DNA of 13,967 nucleotides from an uncultured Pseudoclavibacter sp. GTDB lineage: Bacteria; Actinomycetota; Actinomycetes; Actinomycetales; Microbacteriaceae. The notes beneath the pieces were generated by a model. It searched no databases and was not told the DNA's origin. It saw nothing but the letters and a program-made list of their open reading frames with translations. Position 1 is the first letter of the stretch. Each line of letters opens with the position of its first letter. The position numbers and the translations under genes are program-made. The stretch lies in the NCBI GenBank assembly GCA_946221025.1, contig CAMIMS010000048.1, positions 1 through 13,967 of the forward strand, written 5' to 3'. Shown one piece after another: positions 11,880 through 13,967 of this stretch.

Positions 11880-13967
11880 ATGGTGGAACCCACAGCGGGC
11901 GACCGACCCGACAATCTGCCCGCCAAGCGAGGCGATGACCTGTCAGCCAGTGAAGAGGCAGCCCTTCGAGCGGCTTTTGAGCGCGTGAACGCCGCGGTTG
12001 CGCGCGCGACCGGAACGCGTGAGGGGCTCTCCGGTCTGGCGTACGAACACCGAGTGACTGAGAACACGGTCGCTGATGCACGCAATGCTGCGTCGATCGG
12101 CGAGCCGTCGAAGGAGGAGAGCACAACGTCGAACGAGGATGCGAAGCAGGTAACCGCCCCCGAAGCGAGTCAGTCTGATCGCGCGGCGCAGACCGCACCG
12201 GATGAGAACGCCACGGCCGAAGCCGCCCAGACGGCGCAGGCGGGCGACACCGAGGCGGAGCGACGCGAACCGTCGCTGTTCATGGAGCCGGGTTCAGCCG
12301 GTCACGGCACCTCGCCCTCGCCGAGCGTCGATCACGATCGAGCCGCTTCCGCGAACGCCCCGGAAGCGTCGGCTTCGAACGCAGCAGATACGGCTTCGTC
12401 TAGCAACGCCGACGAAGTCTCCGCATCCGCGAACGAAAAGATCGCACCGGACGCATCCGAGGGCACCGACGAAACGGATGGGGAACAGGCGGCGAAACCG
12501 AATCCCATCCCCGAGGTGCTCACACCCCGCAGCCTGATCTTCCTTGCGCCGGATCTGCCGCCGGTTTCCGAGCGCCCGCGCCGACGTCAGCGCGATGAGC
12601 AGGGCAGCGCATCCGGCCGTTCCGGTCGAAGCGACCGCGGCAGCCGCGACGACGATCGAGCAGATGAGCCGCAGCCGAAGACGCGTCGACGCGGACGTCG
12701 CGGTGGGACTTCGCGAGAGGTCGAAGTCGACACCGAGCCGGAGATCATCACCGAGCCGCAGAAGGTGAAGGGCTCGACGCGTCTTGAGGCGAAGCGTCAG
12801 CGTCGCCGCGAGGGGCGCGAGACGGGCCGGCGCCGCCAGGTGGTCACCGAGACCGAGTTCCAAGCGCGCCGCGATGCGGCCGAACGCACCATGATCGTGC
12901 GCGGTAAAGACGGCCGCGTCCAGATCGGTGTGCTCGAAGACAAGGTGCTCGTGGAGCACTACGTTGCCCGTGCCGACGAGACCTCCCTCATCGGCAATGT
13001 CTACCTCGGTCGCGTGCAGAACGTGCTGCCGAGCATGGAAGCGGCGTTCGTCGACATCGGTCAGGGCCGAAACGCGGTGCTCTACTCGGGCGAAGTGGAT
13101 TGGGCAAGCGCCGACCTCGGCGCCAACCAGCCGCGCAAAATCGAGAACGCGCTGAAGTCGGGCGACCGCGTGCTCGTTCAGGTCACGAAGGATCCGGTTG
13201 GCCACAAGGGCGCACGCCTCACCAGTCAGATTTCGCTGCCTGGCCGCTACCTCGTCTACGTGCCCGGCAACACGATGAACGGCATCAGCCGTAAGCTTCC
13301 CGATACTGAGCGCGCGCGTCTGAAAAAGATTCTCAAGGAGGTGCTGCCCTCGGGCGTTGGCGTCATTGTGCGCACGGCCGCTGAGGGAGCGACCAAGGAG
13401 CAGCTCGAGCGCGATGTGAAGCGACTCATGTCGCAGTGGGAGTCGATCTCGGCGCGATCAAAGACGCGAAATGCGCCGGCGGTGCTGCAGTCTGAACCCG
13501 ACCTGACCATCAAGATCATTCGCGACGTGTTCAACGAGGACTTCCAAGAACTCGTCATTCAGGGCGACAAGGAGTTCGAGACCATCTCGAGCTACCTCGA
13601 GCAAATGTCGCCGGACCTCGTCGACCGGGTGCGCAAGTTCGAAGGCGAGGACATCTTCGTCGACTACCGCGCGAACGAGCAGCTCGAAAAGGCGCTCGAC
13701 CGGAAGGTCTGGCTGCCCTCGGGCGGTTCGCTCATCATCGATCGCACCGAGGCGATGACGGTCGTCGACGTGAACACGGGCAAGTTCGTTGGCTCCGGCG
13801 GCAACCTCGAAGAGACCGTCACGAAGAACAACCTCGAGGCGGCCGAAGAGGTCGTGCGCCAGCTGCGCCTTCGCGATATCGGCGGCATCGTCGTGATCGA
13901 CTTCATCGACATGGTGCTCGAGTCGAACCGTGATCTCGTGCAGCGACGCCTCGTCGAGTGCCTCAGC
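11880..13967 (+). CDS. rne: Ribonuclease E/G family endoribonuclease; cut by the right window edge
   Basis: This endoribonuclease starts mRNA decay and processes rRNA and tRNA precursors. The visible part is 696 codons with no stop. Residues 1 to about 235 are acidic, rich in A, E, S and D, and probably disordered. Residues about 235-335 are arginine-rich and probably bind RNA. The catalytic core begins near M338 with an S1-like domain (MIVRGKDGRVQIGVLE, NVYLGRV, AAFVDIGQGRNAVLY). The DNase I-like subdomain has WLPSGGSLIIDRTEA, then the two magnesium-binding aspartates D630 (VVDVNTGKF) and D674 (VVIDFIDM), 44 residues apart, like D303 and D346 of E. coli RNase E. The zinc-link CPxC should lie just past the edge. 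The ATG at 11880 is the earliest start in frame, since a TAG stands at 11865; the ribosome binding site at 11861-11870 ends nine bases before it. A GTG at codon 2 is an alternative. Confidence 0.96.
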   Translation, partial: MVEPTAGDRPDNLPAKRGDDLSASEEAALRAAFERVNAAVARATGTREGLSGLAYEHRVTENTVADARNAASIGEPSKEESTTSNEDAKQVTAPEASQSDRAAQTAPDENATAEAAQTAQAGDTEAERREPSLFMEPGSAGHGTSPSPSVDHDRAASANAPEASASNAADTASSSNADEVSASANEKIAPDASEGTDETDGEQAAKPNPIPEVLTPRSLIFLAPDLPPVSERPRRRQRDEQGSASGRSGRSDRGSRDDDRADEPQPKTRRRGRRGGTSREVEVDTEPEIITEPQKVKGSTRLEAKRQRRREGRETGRRRQVVTETEFQARRDAAERTMIVRGKDGRVQIGVLEDKVLVEHYVARADETSLIGNVYLGRVQNVLPSMEAAFVDIGQGRNAVLYSGEVDWASADLGANQPRKIENALKSGDRVLVQVTKDPVGHKGARLTSQISLPGRYLVYVPGNTMNGISRKLPDTERARLKKILKEVLPSGVGVIVRTAAEGATKEQLERDVKRLMSQWESISARSKTRNAPAVLQSEPDLTIKIIRDVFNEDFQELVIQGDKEFETISSYLEQMSPDLVDRVRKFEGEDIFVDYRANEQLEKALDRKVWLPSGGSLIIDRTEAMTVVDVNTGKFVGSGGNLEETVTKNNLEAAEEVVRQLRLRDIGGIVVIDFIDMVLESNRDLVQRRLVECLS

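Noticed and set aside
12294..13205. A 303-codon minus-strand frame opposite the rne N-terminal region
   Set aside because: It is antisense to the disordered part of RNase E, where low complexity produces long open shadow frames.
1..13967. tRNA genes, rRNA genes, CRISPR arrays, insertion sequences or phage attachment sites
   Set aside because: I scanned for repeated spacer units, transposase motifs, terminal inverted repeats and tRNA-like cloverleafs and found none. The SAM/ECF cassette has no visible flanking direct repeats or integrase that would show a recent mobile insertion.

Overview
The window is a 13,967-base piece of a GC-rich actinobacterial chromosome. A member of the Microbacteriaceae is most likely. 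The evidence is: GTP-type PEP carboxykinase, a type-2 isoleucyl-tRNA synthetase behind a T-box leader of the actinobacterial translational kind, and the actinobacterial gene block folC - DUF4233 - ndk - rne. Codon choice also shows a strong liking for GGATG/CATCC. The family assignment is inference; no rRNA is present to confirm it.

Layout. Positions 1-1097, minus strand: the first 365 codons of pckG, cut by the window edge. Positions 1098-1578: divergent intergenic region whose right half is a T-box riboswitch. Positions 1579-6948, plus strand: ileS, folC and a DUF4233 membrane protein, overlapping by 4 and 8 bases and so very likely one transcript. Positions 6949-7009: a short gap with a long inverted repeat and a -10 element placed so that the next mRNA may be leaderless. 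Positions 7010-11052: a tight four-gene cassette of a SAM hydrolase (DUF62 family), a UPF0397-type ECF substrate-binding protein, a fused double ECF ATPase and an ECF transmembrane protein. A stem-loop follows at 11054-11080. Positions 11173-11598: ndk. Positions 11599-11879: ndk-rne spacer and a heavily folded rne leader. Positions 11880-13967: rne, cut by the right edge before its zinc-link cysteines.

The housekeeping genes are ordinary. The part that stands out is the SAM hydrolase/ECF importer cassette, which sits where DUF4233 and ndk are neighbours in Mycobacterium tuberculosis (as I recall that genome). It reads as a self-contained unit: a complete vitamin-type importer (S, A-A and T parts) joined to an enzyme expected to split S-adenosylmethionine into adenosine and methionine. 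I infer a salvage or homeostasis system for SAM or a related compound. The transported substrate cannot be read from the sequence.

Three RNA-level controls are visible: a tRNA-Ile-sensing T-box with mutually exclusive helices over the ileS ribosome binding site, a leader of four to five consecutive hairpins before rne (a plausible RNase E autoregulation target), and the possible leaderless start of the SAM hydrolase gene.
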